From Modestobacter sp. (GTDB lineage Bacteria > Actinomycetota > Actinomycetes > Mycobacteriales > Geodermatophilaceae), in the NCBI GenBank assembly GCA_025966175.1, contig JAOPVN010000108.1, forward strand, positions 1-41,587: a DNA stretch of 41,587 nt, read 5' to 3'. The notes under the pieces are model-generated. The model was not told the origin of the DNA and made no database searches. It saw nothing but the letters and a program-made list of their open reading frames with translations. A program made the position numbers and the translations under genes. Below are positions 1 through 7,004 of the stretch, in pieces. Within the stretch, counting starts at the first letter, position 1, and each line of letters begins with the position of its first letter.

Positions 1-13
1 ACGGGGTCCTTCG

Positions 14-150
14 TCAGTCGCGCTCGGCCAGGGTGACCTCGAGGCCACCGACCAGGTCCGAGCACAGGTTGTAGACGAACGCCGCCACGGTGCACAGCGC
101 GGTCAGCAGCACGATGTTCACCGCACCGATCACCGCGGCACCGCCGACGC
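14..150 (-). pseudogene. inverted partial copy of the DUF3566 gene (3' end only)
   Basis: On the minus strand this stretch encodes about 44 residues ending in VGGLEVTLAERD and a TGA. They match the C-terminus of the plus-strand DUF3566 gene at 158-559 almost residue for residue, including the last membrane segment VNIVLLTALCTV. By hand alignment the two copies differ at about 13 of some 132 bases. Ten of eleven changed codons are synonymous and one is Ala to Ser. The match stops near position 150, where the two copies meet head to head. There is no start codon and no N-terminal half, so this is not a complete gene. The synonymous pattern means both sequences evolved as working genes; a junction between two related genomes, or an assembly join, is the simplest reading. 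Confidence 0.75.
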
Positions 151-157
151 CGGCCGC

Positions 158-559
158 AGCGCCGGGGGCAAGGTCCGTGGCGTCGGGCGCGGTCCGCGTC
201 GTGCTCGCCTGCAGTTGCGACACATCGACACCTGGTCGGCGCTGAAGATCTCGCTGGTCGTCTCGATCGCGCTGTTCTTCGTCTGGATGGTCGCGGTCGG
301 CATCCTCTACGGGGTGCTGAGCGGACTGGGTGTCTTCGGCACCCTCAACGACCTGATCGGCCAGCTCAGCAGCCCCGCGGGCAACCAGGGCGGCGGCGGT
401 GACGTCATCACCGCCGGGGTCGTCTTCGGTGGGGCTGCGGTGATCGGCGCGGTCAACATCGTGCTGCTGACCGCGCTGTGCACCGTGAGCGCCTTCGTCT
501 ACAACCTGTGTTCGGACCTCGTCGGTGGCCTCGAGGTCACCCTCGCCGAGCGGGACTGA
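158..559 (+). CDS. DUF3566 membrane protein, 5' end missing
   Basis: DUF3566 proteins are small actinobacterial membrane proteins of unknown exact role, usually encoded directly after gyrA. From 215 the frame reads RHIDTWSALKISLVVSIALF, then a first membrane helix, a short outside loop (DLIGQLSSPAGNQGGGGD), a second helix (GAVNIVLLTALCTVSAFVYN) and the conserved end VGGLEVTLAERD. The reading frame is open upstream of the TTG at 215 with an Arg-rich segment (GPRRARLQLRHIDTW), so translation should begin further upstream. The expected disordered N-terminal part and start codon are absent because homologous sequence ends near 158, where the inverted copy begins. The first stop codon is at 557-559, and a structured repeat follows directly. 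Confidence 0.8.
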   Translation, partial: SAGGKVRGVGRGPRRARLQLRHIDTWSALKISLVVSIALFFVWMVAVGILYGVLSGLGVFGTLNDLIGQLSSPAGNQGGGGDVITAGVVFGGAAVIGAVNIVLLTALCTVSAFVYNLCSDLVGGLEVTLAERD

Positions 560-619
560 AAGAGGACCCCGCTGCCCCCCGCCACTCGCGAGCTCGGGGC
601 GGGACCCTGCAGCGGGGCC
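560..619 (-). repeat. stop-codon-linked structured repeat, copy 1
   Basis: Read on the minus strand this is GGCCCCGCTGCAGGGTC, a GC-rich middle with CCCGAGC...CGAG, then GCAGCGGGGTCCTCTTTCA, ending at the DUF3566 stop codon. The outer arms 567-575 and 609-617 pair perfectly, and inner arms 578-583 and 598-603 also pair. The same layout recurs at 6932-6986, 25699-25815 and 31784-31845, each time beginning within a few bases of a stop codon. It most likely works as a transcription terminator or RNA 3'-end structure for DUF3566. Confidence 0.6.
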
Positions 620-689
620 GTTCCAGCACATCGCCTGGCCCCCCGCGTCGGGGGCCCCGAAGGGCCAGGTAAGCTCGTCCACGGTCCAC

Positions 690-763
690 GGGCCTGTAGC
701 TCAGACGGTTAGAGCGCATCCCTGATAAGGATGAGGCCGGAGGTTCAAGTCCTCCCAGGCCCA
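690..763 (+). tRNA. tRNA-Ile (GAT)
   Basis: The acceptor arms GGGCCTG (690-696) and CAGGCCC (756-762) pair fully, with discriminator A at 763. The D arm starts TAGCTCAGACGGTTAGAGC, the anticodon stem ATCCC/GGGAT-type hairpin presents GAT at 724-726, and the T arm has GGAGGTTCAAGTCCTCC. CCA is not encoded. The position just after the gyrA-DUF3566 block and ahead of tRNA-Ala is the standard actinobacterial arrangement. Confidence 0.96.
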
Positions 764-879
764 CCCGTGCACCGACGGCGGGACGACCCGGACCCCATCC
801 GGGGCCGGTCGCCCGCCACCCGGTCGCCCGCAGCGGTCACCGGAGCCGCGGTGATCACCACCGTTCGAGGAGGTCCCGC

Positions 880-1023
880 GTGCTGAAGAAGCTGGCTCTC
901 GCAGCGCTCGCTGCCAGTGCCGTGGTCGCCGTCCGCAAGCGCAGCGCCGGGAAGGGCGATGCCGACCTGTGGGCCGAGGCCACCAGCGGACCGGGTGCGG
1001 TCAGTACCCCTCGCAGCTCCTGA
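880..1023 (+). CDS. DLW-39 family small protein
   Basis: A 47-residue protein that begins MLKKLALAALAASAVVAVRK and carries the short DADLWAEAT motif that gives the DLW-39 family its name. The family is a group of roughly 40-residue actinobacterial proteins of unknown function, usually encoded between tRNA-Ile and tRNA-Ala. The N-terminal hydrophobic stretch (residues 5-18) followed by RKR suggests a single membrane anchor with a basic cytoplasmic flank. The GTG start at 880 is supported by a strong ribosome site, GAGGAGG, about seven bases upstream. The tail after residue 36 (GPGAVSTPRSS) looks disordered. Confidence 0.8.
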   Translation: MLKKLALAALAASAVVAVRKRSAGKGDADLWAEATSGPGAVSTPRSS

Positions 1024-1054
1024 GACGGCGGCGCGGCCGGTCCGCGCCACCTCC

Positions 1055-1127
1055 GGGGACGTAGCTCAATTGGCAGAGCACCGCCTTTGCAAGGCGGGGG
1101 TTAGGGGTTCGATTCCCCTCGTCTCCA
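1055..1127 (+). tRNA. tRNA-Ala (TGC)
   Basis: Acceptor arms GGGGACG (1055-1061) and CGTCTCC (1120-1126) pair with one G-T wobble; the discriminator is A at 1127. The anticodon stem CCGCC/GGCGG holds loop TTTGCAA with anticodon TGC at 1088-1090. The T arm is AGGGGTTCGATTCCCCT. CCA is not encoded. It sits 31 bp after the small DLW-39 gene. Confidence 0.96.
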
Positions 1128-1227
1128 CTCCTCCACCCGGTCCGGGCGGCCGCCGCACAGCCTTGCGCACAGCCCGGGCAGACCGGGTGCCCGGCGCACT
1201 CCCGCCCAGCAGTGGGAGAGTAGAGCC

Positions 1228-1764
1228 GTGACTGAACAGACCCCCGCCGCACGGCGCGCCGTCCTGCACACCAACCGCGGCGACATCACCGTCGACCTGT
1301 TCCCCGACCACGCACCCAAGACGGTCGCGAACTTCGTCGAGCTCGCCGAGGGCAGCCGCGAGTGGATCGACCCCCGCACCCGCGAGAAGACCACCGACAA
1401 GCTCTACGACGGCACGGTCTTCCACCGGGTCATCGGCGGCTTCATGATCCAGGGCGGCGACCCCCTGGGCCAGGGCACCGGCGGCCCCGGCTACCGCTTC
1501 GGCGACGAGTTCCACCCGGACCTGGCCTTCAACCGGCCGTACCTGCTGGCGATGGCCAACGCCGGCCCCGGCACCAACGGCTCGCAGTTCTTCATCACCG
1601 TCACCAACACCCCGCACCTGACCAACAAGCACACGATCTTCGGTGAGGTGGTCGACGAGGCCAGTCGCCAGGTCGTCGACGCGATCGCCACCACCCCGAC
1701 CTCCCGCGGTGACCGCCCGGTCGAGGACGTCGTGATCAACTCCGTCGAGGTGCAGCGCAGCTGA
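1228..1764 (+). CDS. ppiA: cyclophilin-type peptidyl-prolyl cis-trans isomerase
   Basis: This 178-residue cytoplasmic cyclophilin catalyses cis-trans isomerisation of Xaa-Pro bonds and so helps protein folding. The fold landmarks are visible: NFVELAEGS near the N-terminus, the catalytic region FHRVIGGFMIQGGDP (Arg in FHRVI), the substrate-binding stretch LAMANAGPGTNGSQFFIT, and TIFGEVV near the C-terminus. No signal peptide is present. The GTG start at 1228 follows GGGAGAG at a good distance. Its stop codon overlaps the probable CTG start of the rhomboid gene, so the two are likely translationally coupled. The location between tRNA-Ala and the rhomboid gene is conserved in actinobacteria. Confidence 0.95.
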   Translation: MTEQTPAARRAVLHTNRGDITVDLFPDHAPKTVANFVELAEGSREWIDPRTREKTTDKLYDGTVFHRVIGGFMIQGGDPLGQGTGGPGYRFGDEFHPDLAFNRPYLLAMANAGPGTNGSQFFITVTNTPHLTNKHTIFGEVVDEASRQVVDAIATTPTSRGDRPVEDVVINSVEVQRS

Positions 1765-2651
1765 CCGCCCCAGACGGCACCGAGGGCACCGGGGGCGCCG
1801 GCGCGGGAGATCCGCAGCCGGCGTCCCCGGCCACCTGCTACCGCCACCCCGACCGGCCCACCGGGGTGCGCTGCGTCCGCTGTGGCCGACCGATCTGCCC
1901 GGAGTGCATGCACCCGGCGGCGGTCGGCTTCCAGTGCCCTGACGACGTCGCCGCCGGCAACGCCGATGTGCGGCTGCCGCGGCGCACCGGCGGGCTCCAG
2001 CGGGCCGGACGCCGCTGGGGGCCCGTCACGCTGACCCTGATCGGGATCAACGTCGCGATGTTCCTGCTGACCGCGGGCCTCACCGCGATCAACGGTCAGG
2101 ACCCGCTGCAGAACTACCGGACCGAGCTCTTCCAGCGGCTGGCGCAGGTGCCGGTGTTCGTCGACGCCGGGGACTGGTGGCGCCCGTTCACCGCAGCCTT
2201 CCTGCACTACGGCGTCCTCCACCTGGCGCTGAACATGATCTCGCTGCTGATCTTCGGCTCCGAGCTGGAGCGGCTGCTGGGCCGTGCCCGCTTCCTCACC
2301 GTCTACCTGGTGTCGGTCGTCGGCGGTGCGGCCGCGATCCAGCTGCTCGGCGCCCCGTTGGGGCAGGTGGCCGGTGCGTCCACCGCCATCTACGGGCTCA
2401 TGGGCGCGCTCGGCGTGGTCCTGGTGCACCAGAAGCACGACCTGCGCGGGCTGCTCACCCTGCTCGCGATCAACCTCGTGGTCAGTTTCCTGCCCGGGGT
2501 CTCGCTGATCGGCCACCTCGGTGGCCTGGTCGGGGGCGCGGCCGCCGCGGCGGTCCTGATCGCCGCCCGCCGCCGGCGACCGCTGGCCGTGGGTGGCGTC
2601 GTCGTGCTCGTCCTCGTCCTGCTCGGGCTGGTCTTCGGCGGGGTGGGCTGA
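1761..2651 (+). CDS. rhomboid family intramembrane serine protease with N-terminal zinc ribbon
   Basis: Rhomboids cleave substrates inside the membrane with a Ser-His dyad. Here the Ser lies in GASTAIYGLMGAL (GxSx form) and the His in SLIGHLGGLVGG; the HYGVLHLALNM segment and about six hydrophobic helices complete the fold. The N-terminus has a Cys/His cluster (CYRHPDRP, CVRCGRPICPEC, FQCPDD) typical of a small zinc-binding domain. The first downstream GTG (1866) would start inside this cluster and lose its first Cys and His. The only other in-frame NTG before it is CTG at 1761, overlapping the ppiA stop as CTGA; I therefore place the start there (296 residues), with the start itself uncertain. 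The substrate is unknown. Confidence 0.85.
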   Translation: MTAPDGTEGTGGAGAGDPQPASPATCYRHPDRPTGVRCVRCGRPICPECMHPAAVGFQCPDDVAAGNADVRLPRRTGGLQRAGRRWGPVTLTLIGINVAMFLLTAGLTAINGQDPLQNYRTELFQRLAQVPVFVDAGDWWRPFTAAFLHYGVLHLALNMISLLIFGSELERLLGRARFLTVYLVSVVGGAAAIQLLGAPLGQVAGASTAIYGLMGALGVVLVHQKHDLRGLLTLLAINLVVSFLPGVSLIGHLGGLVGGAAAAAVLIAARRRRPLAVGGVVVLVLVLLGLVFGGVG

Positions 2652-2660
2652 CCCGGGCTG

Positions 2661-3059
2661 TCAGGAGGCGCCGGCGGCGCGCAGTGCCTCGGCCACGGTG
2701 TCCGGGTCGGTGCCGAGCTCACGGCGGCCCAGCACGACCAGGACGGCGTCGTCCGTCCGGTCCTCCAGCTCCAGGGTGCGGGCGCGCAGCCCCCAGCGCC
2801 GGTGGGTGCGCACCCGTACGCGTGCGTGCGGCCAGGCGATCGTCGTCGGGCCGGTCAGTGCCCGCACCGTCAGCCCCTCGGCGCCGGCGCTCAGCCGGGG
2901 ACGCAGCACGGCGTCCCGCGCTGCCAGGGCGAGCAGCAGCAGGGCGGCGCCGCCGACCAGCACCCGGCCGACCGGGTCCACCAGCAGGACGGCGAGGGCC
3001 AGGCCGAGGCCGGCGGCCGCCGTCGCGACCACCTCGCCGGTCCGGGGCGACCACTGCAC
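2661..3059 (-). CDS. PH-domain membrane protein (Rv0010c-like)
   Basis: A 132-residue protein with two hydrophobic helices near the N-terminus (about residues 10-27 and 31-47) followed by a soluble part containing AEGLTVRALTGPTTIAWPHARVRV, the pattern of small bacterial PH domains. The C-terminal helix has DPDTVAEALRAAG. In Mycobacterium tuberculosis the same position, between ppiA and crgA on the opposite strand, is held by the membrane protein Rv0010c, and the call rests on sequence style plus this synteny. The molecular role is unknown. The GTG start at 3059 is 90 bp from the divergent thiolase gene. The gene converges on the rhomboid gene with a gap of only 9 bp. Confidence 0.8.
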   Translation of the reverse strand: MQWSPRTGEVVATAAAGLGLALAVLLVDPVGRVLVGGAALLLLALAARDAVLRPRLSAGAEGLTVRALTGPTTIAWPHARVRVRTHRRWGLRARTLELEDRTDDAVLVVLGRRELGTDPDTVAEALRAAGAS

Positions 3060-3148
3060 GCCCCCAGCTTGTCAGCACCTCCGGATGGCCCGGTCGCCGG
3101 CGCCTAGCATCGCCGCACAGGCAGTGGCGCCGAACGAGGAGCAGATCC

Positions 3149-4309
3149 ATGCGTGATGCCGTCATCTGTGCCGCGGTCCGTACGCCGGTGGGCAGACGCG
3201 GAGGGGGTCTGTCCGGCGTGCACGCCGCCGACCTGTCCGCCGCCGTGCTCACCGCGCTGGTCGAGCGCACCGGCCTGGACCCTGCCGTCGTCGACGACGT
3301 CTTCTGGGGCTGCGTGAGCCAGGTGGGCGAGCAGACCGGCAACATCGGCCGCGTCGCCGCGCTGGCCGCCGGCTGGCCGGAGTCGGTGCCGGGCACCACG
3401 ATCGACCGCCAGTGCGGCTCGTCCCAGCAGGCGGTGGCCTTCGCCGCGGCCACCGTGGTCAGCGGACAGGCCGACGTCGTCGTCGCTGGTGGCGTCGAGT
3501 CGATGAGCCGCGTGCCGATGGGCTCCTCGTCCGGCGACGGGTCGTGCGGCCGCCCGCTGGGGCCGGCGTTCCTGGCCCGGTACGGCGGGGTGGCCCCCAA
3601 CCAGGGCATCGGGGCGGAGATGATCGCCGCCCGCTGGGGGTTCTCCCGCACCCAGCTGGACGAGTTCGCGCTGCGGTCCCACGACCGGGCGGCCAAGGCG
3701 CAGGCCGACGGTGCCTTCGACGCCCAGATCGTCGCCGTCCACACCCCCGAGGGCGGCGTCGTGGCCGCCGACGAGGGCATCCGCACCGGGGGAACCCTGG
3801 AGAAGCTGGCGGCGCTGAAGACGCCGTTCCAGCCCGACGGGGTGATCAGTGCCGGGAACGCCAGCCAGATCTCCGACGGCTCGGCCGCCCTGCTGGTCAC
3901 CACCTCGGAGAAGGCCCGGGAGCTCGGCCTGACGCCGCTCGTACGGGTGCACACCACGGTCGTCGCCGGCGACGATCCGGTCATCATGCTCACCGCCCCC
4001 ATCCCGGCGACCCGCAAGCTGCTCGAGCGGTCCGGTGTGCGGCTGGGTGACATCGGCGTCTTCGAGGTCAACGAGGCGTTCGCGCCCGTGCCGCTGGCCT
4101 GGCAGTACGAGATCGGTGTCGATCCCGAGGCCGTCAACCCGCTCGGCGGCGCCATCGCGCTGGGGCATCCGCTGGGCGCCTCGGGAGCGCGCATCATGAC
4201 CACCCTCGTCCACCACATGCAGGCCTCCGGCACGCGGTACGGGCTGCAGACCATGTGCGAGGGCGGCGGGATGGCCAACGCCACGCTGCTGGAGCTGCTC
4301 CCGGGCTGA
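3149..4309 (+). CDS. acetyl-CoA acetyltransferase / thiolase family protein
   Basis: A 386-residue thiolase of usual length, predicted to condense or cleave acyl-CoA (3-ketoacyl-CoA plus CoA giving two acyl-CoA). The nucleophilic Cys is at about residue 89 in DRQCGSSQQA, His340 in ALGHPLGASG, and the second catalytic Cys at about 370 in TMCEGGGMANA. VFEVNEAFA with the usual Asn and Glu is also present. The frame is open far upstream, but the real start is ATG at 3149, preceded by GAGGAG, because RDAVICAAVRTPVG is the canonical thiolase N-terminus. Its partner pathway is not encoded nearby; other acyl-CoA enzymes lie about 28 kb downstream. Whether it acts in degradation or in acetoacetyl-CoA synthesis cannot be told from the sequence. 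Confidence 0.94.
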   Translation: MRDAVICAAVRTPVGRRGGGLSGVHAADLSAAVLTALVERTGLDPAVVDDVFWGCVSQVGEQTGNIGRVAALAAGWPESVPGTTIDRQCGSSQQAVAFAAATVVSGQADVVVAGGVESMSRVPMGSSSGDGSCGRPLGPAFLARYGGVAPNQGIGAEMIAARWGFSRTQLDEFALRSHDRAAKAQADGAFDAQIVAVHTPEGGVVAADEGIRTGGTLEKLAALKTPFQPDGVISAGNASQISDGSAALLVTTSEKARELGLTPLVRVHTTVVAGDDPVIMLTAPIPATRKLLERSGVRLGDIGVFEVNEAFAPVPLAWQYEIGVDPEAVNPLGGAIALGHPLGASGARIMTTLVHHMQASGTRYGLQTMCEGGGMANATLLELLPG

Positions 4310-4845
4310 GCCGCCCACCACGTTCGTCCACAGCCCTCGTCCCCTGCGGACGGGGGCTGCGTCGTCCGCGGGCAGGCGCCAGCCTGCCGAGGTGTCGACA
4401 ACACGCCCGGGACCGGCCCGTCACGCAGTCCGTTTGCGCTCCTGGCCGACCGGTAGTAGGGCCGTTCGACGCGTCGAGCCGGTGGGTCCGGACCCCTGGT
4501 TACCCACAGCTGTGTACACAGCTGGGGACGAAGTTCCAGCGATGTAGTTACCCCTGTGCCGTTTCCGTCCCAGTGGTCACATGCAGAGCATCGGCGCTGG
4601 TCAACGACGTGTGGGTCACCCCGTCCGCTCCACATGTCGTGGACAAGCCTGAGGACGGCCGACCGGGGGATCTGTGGACGACGACGGGCGCTGTGCACAG
4701 ACGATCTTCAGCCACCGGACGGGGTGGCCGCCTGACCTGCGGGTTGACCGCTTGTCGACTCCAGCAGACGGGTAGTCGGGCCGCTGCGCTCGGTCACCGC
4801 ACCCGGTCGGCGGGAACGGGTGCGGTGGGGCGCCCCGCACACGAC
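4310..4845. other. gene-free stretch with a cluster of DnaA-box-like motifs
   Basis: No convincing gene lies between the thiolase and crgA. The stretch is visibly less GC-rich than its neighbours and holds several 9-mers one mismatch from TTGTCCACA or TTATCCACA: TCGTCCACA (4324-4332, plus), TTGTCGACA (4393-4401, minus), TTACCCACA (4500-4508, plus), TTGTCCACG (4638-4646, minus) and TCGTCCACA (4673-4681, minus). Weaker ones occur at 4610-4618, 4692-4700 and 4752-4760. The third box overlaps an 18-bp perfect palindrome, CAGCTGTGTACACAGCTG, at 4507-4524. The actinobacterial oriC normally lies next to dnaA and dnaN, several genes upstream, so this could be a DnaA-titration or secondary site. Confidence 0.4.
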
Positions 4846-4880
4846 ACAGGCCCCCGTCCCGGAGCGGGACAGGGGCCTGT
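4846..4880 (-). terminator. strong hairpin downstream of crgA
   Basis: Arms ACAGGCCCCCGTCCC (4846-4860) and GGGACAGGGGCCTGT (4866-4880) pair over 14 of 15 positions around the 5-nt loop GGAGC. It lies 28 bp beyond the crgA stop codon and most likely ends crgA transcription. There is no clear U-tract on the minus strand, as is common in high-GC actinobacteria. Confidence 0.75.
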
Positions 4881-4907
4881 GGACGGCGCAGGTGCGGTGC
4901 GGGCGGG

Positions 4908-5180
4908 TCAGCGCCAGCGCATCGACATCACCAGGCCGGCGACCATCGCGCCGAAGCCGATCGCGAAGTTCCACGCGCCCAGCGACACCATCAGCGGGAT
5001 CTGGTCGCCGGCGACGTAGTAGACGACGATCCACAGGAGCCCGATGAGCATCAGGGCGACCATCAGGATGGCGTACCAGCGCGGGCTGGGTTCGGCGGCG
5101 CGGGCGCGGGCCGCGCGTGAGGGCAGCACACCCTCCGGCGGCGTGTACACCGACTTCTTGCGCACCTTCGACTTGGGCAC
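4908..5180 (-). CDS. crgA: cell division protein CrgA
   Basis: CrgA is a small two-helix membrane protein that helps assemble the actinobacterial divisome by contacting FtsZ and septal wall enzymes. This 90-residue copy begins MPKSKVRKKSVYTPPEG, the conserved basic N-terminus. It then has PSPRWYAILMVALMLIGLLWIVVYYV (helix 1), the short external GDQIPLMVSLGAWN and helix 2 ending SMRWR. Length and motifs match the family. It starts with GTG at 5180 and is transcribed away from the DUF881 gene; the 155-bp divergent gap must contain both promoters. Confidence 0.95.
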   Translation of the reverse strand: MPKSKVRKKSVYTPPEGVLPSRAARARAAEPSPRWYAILMVALMLIGLLWIVVYYVAGDQIPLMVSLGAWNFAIGFGAMVAGLVMSMRWR

Positions 5181-5335
5181 CGTGCGGACTCCCTCCCGGG
5201 CCGGTGGCCTGTCGCCCCGGCGTGAACTGTCACCAGCCTAAGCTGCAGGCCGAGAAGCGCGGCCCCCGCGCACGGGGCGCGTCACCCCCCCAGGCCGTTC
5301 GCCGGGCGGCCGAGGACCCCAGCCAGGAGGTGGAC

Positions 5336-6085
5336 ATGCGCTCCGTTCGGTTCCGTCGGCCCTCCCTGTGGGCCGTCCTCGTGCCGGTGGTCGCGCTGGC
5401 CGCCGGGCTCCTCTTCGCCACCTCCAGCCGGACCGCGCTCGGCACGGACCTGCGGGCCGGGGAGAGCTCCCAGCTGTCCGGCCTGATCGAGCAGCGCGAC
5501 GCGGCGGTCGCCCGGCAGCAGGAGCAGTTGGCCCTCCTGCAGCAGCAGGTGCAGGCGCTGACCGACCAGGCCGCCTCCCGTGACGGCGAGGTCGCCGCCG
5601 CCCTGACCGAGGGCCAGCAGGGAGTGGTGTCCGCCGGCGTGACTGCGATCGTCGGGCCGGGTGTCTCGGTCACCCTGGACGACGCACCCCCGCAGGCCGG
5701 TGGTGGCCTGCCCAGCGGGGCCACCGCGGACGACCTGGTCATCCACCAGTCCGACGTCCAGGGCGTCGTCAACGCCCTGTGGGCGGCCGGGGCGGACGGG
5801 GTGGCCATCATGGGCCAGCGGTTGATCGGCACCAGCGCCGTCATCTGCGTGGGCAACACGCTCCTGCTGCAGGGCCGCAAGTACTCACCGCCCTTCATCG
5901 TCACCGCCGTCGGCAACGCCACGCAGATGCGCCAGCAGCTCTCCGCCTCCTACGAGGTCCAGCTGCTGAAGCGCGCCGTGGACGACTACGGCCTCACCTA
6001 CGAGGTGGCCGACCAGCGGCAGGTGTCGCTGCCGGCGTACGACGGCCCGCTGGTGATGCAGTACGCCCGGCCCGGCGCCGGCTGA
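5336..6085 (+). CDS. DUF881 family protein
   Basis: A 249-residue protein with one N-terminal membrane helix (LWAVLVPVVALAAGLLFATS, about residues 11-30). It continues with a Gln-rich coiled coil (about residues 45-80, with RQQEQLALLQQQVQAL) and the globular DUF881 part, containing GPGVSVTLDDAP, DLVIHQSDVQGVVNALW and VICVGNTLLLQGRKYSPPF. The domain is expected on the outer face of the membrane. Family members sit between crgA and the pabA/pknB genes in many actinobacteria, which suggests a cell-envelope or division role that has not been defined. The ATG at 5336 follows AGGAGG. No sortase gene separates it from pabA here, as happens in some relatives. Confidence 0.88.
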   Translation: MRSVRFRRPSLWAVLVPVVALAAGLLFATSSRTALGTDLRAGESSQLSGLIEQRDAAVARQQEQLALLQQQVQALTDQAASRDGEVAAALTEGQQGVVSAGVTAIVGPGVSVTLDDAPPQAGGGLPSGATADDLVIHQSDVQGVVNALWAAGADGVAIMGQRLIGTSAVICVGNTLLLQGRKYSPPFIVTAVGNATQMRQQLSASYEVQLLKRAVDDYGLTYEVADQRQVSLPAYDGPLVMQYARPGAG

Positions 6086-6255
6086 GCCCGCGCGCACGCC
6101 CCCGCACGCGCGACCGCGGATGACGGGACGGGCCGCGGACGTGTACACCTGACTGGACGACATCGGACCGGATCCGGCCGGGGTCGTCGCGTCCCTGCCC
6201 GCCGTCCCCCCTGGAGCGAGACCACCGTGCCCCTTCCCGACGTGAGGGTCGACCG

Positions 6256-6918
6256 ATGAGCCGGCCCACCCCGCGGCCGGTGCTCGTCGTCGACAACTTC
6301 GACAGCTTCGTCTACAACCTGGTCCAGTACCTCGGCCAGCTGGGCGTGCCCAGCGTGGTGCGGCGCAACGACGCCGTGACGATCGCCGAGCTCGCCGACC
6401 TCGATGTCGCGGGGGTGCTCCTCTCCCCTGGCCCCGGCACCCCCACCGATGCCGGCGTCACGGTCCCGATGGTGCGCGCGGCCGCCGACGCCGGCATCCC
6501 GGTGCTCGGGGTGTGCCTGGGCCACCAGGCGATCGCCGAGGCCTTCGGCGGCGTCGTCGGCCGCGCGCCCGAGTTGCTGCACGGCAAGACCAGCCAGGTG
6601 GTGCACGAGGGGGCCGGCGTGCTCGCCGGGCTCTCCTCGCCGTTCACCGCGACGCGGTACCACTCGCTCGCCGTGGAGTCCGACAGCATCCCGGCCGAGC
6701 TCGAGGTCACCGGCCGGACGCCGTCCGGGATCGTCATGGCGCTGCGGCACCGTGAACTGCCCATCGAGGGCGTGCAGTTCCACCCCGAGTCGGTGCTCAC
6801 CGAGGGCGGGCACCAGCTGCTGGCGAACTGGCTGACCAGCTGCGGCCTCGCGCCGGACCCGGCCGTGGTGGAGGCGGCGGCCGCCACCACCCGCCGGCTG
6901 ACCGTGGCCACCGTCTAG
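6256..6918 (+). CDS. pabA: aminodeoxychorismate/anthranilate synthase component II (glutamine amidotransferase)
   Basis: A class-I glutamine amidotransferase that releases ammonia from glutamine for the partner synthase making aminodeoxychorismate (folate) or anthranilate (tryptophan). The triad is visible: nucleophile Cys in GVCLGHQAIAEAFGG, and His with Glu in GVQFHPESVLTEGG. VVDNFDSFVYNLVQYL and LSPGPGTP are further family signatures. The 220-residue length is normal. The synthase subunit is not in this window. The position between DUF881 and pknB is the conserved actinobacterial site for pabA/trpG. The gene converges on pknB across an 86-bp gap filled by a structured terminator repeat. 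Confidence 0.93.
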   Translation: MSRPTPRPVLVVDNFDSFVYNLVQYLGQLGVPSVVRRNDAVTIAELADLDVAGVLLSPGPGTPTDAGVTVPMVRAAADAGIPVLGVCLGHQAIAEAFGGVVGRAPELLHGKTSQVVHEGAGVLAGLSSPFTATRYHSLAVESDSIPAELEVTGRTPSGIVMALRHRELPIEGVQFHPESVLTEGGHQLLANWLTSCGLAPDPAVVEAAAATTRRLTVATV

Positions 6919-6931
6919 CGCCTGATCTGTC

Positions 6932-6986
6932 GGCCCCCTCCAGGGCGTCCCCGGGCCTCAGATGGCCCTGGAGGGGGTCCTTCCAT
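6932..6986. repeat. stop-codon-linked structured repeat, copy 2 (bidirectional terminator)
   Basis: Arms CCCCCTCCAGGGC (6934-6946) and GCCCTGGAGGGGG (6965-6977) pair perfectly over 13 bp around an 18-nt loop. The sequence continues GTCCTTCCATCAG, the same ending as copy 4 (GTCCTTCATCAG). It lies between the converging pabA and pknB genes and can terminate both. It shares the outer arms GGCCCCCTCCAGGGC and GGAGGGGGTCC with copy 4 but has a shorter middle. Confidence 0.7.
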
Positions 6987-7004
6987 CAGGAGGGGGTTCC
7001 TCCC

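Noticed and set aside
14..682. Long minus-strand frame of 222 codons at the left end
   Set aside because: Only its last 44 codons resemble a protein (the DUF3566 end); the rest is antisense to the plus-strand gene and repeat.
2719..4698. Minus-strand frame of 659 codons antisense to the thiolase
   Set aside because: The thiolase is unambiguous and this frame has no family features.
4310..4845. The main chromosomal origin oriC
   Set aside because: dnaA and dnaN are not adjacent and the conserved actinobacterial origin lies beyond gyrB/gyrA; I keep only the weaker reading of a DnaA-box-like cluster.
6086..6255. Possible class E sortase gene between DUF881 and pabA
   Set aside because: Some relatives have one there, but only 170 bp are available and no sortase motif is visible.
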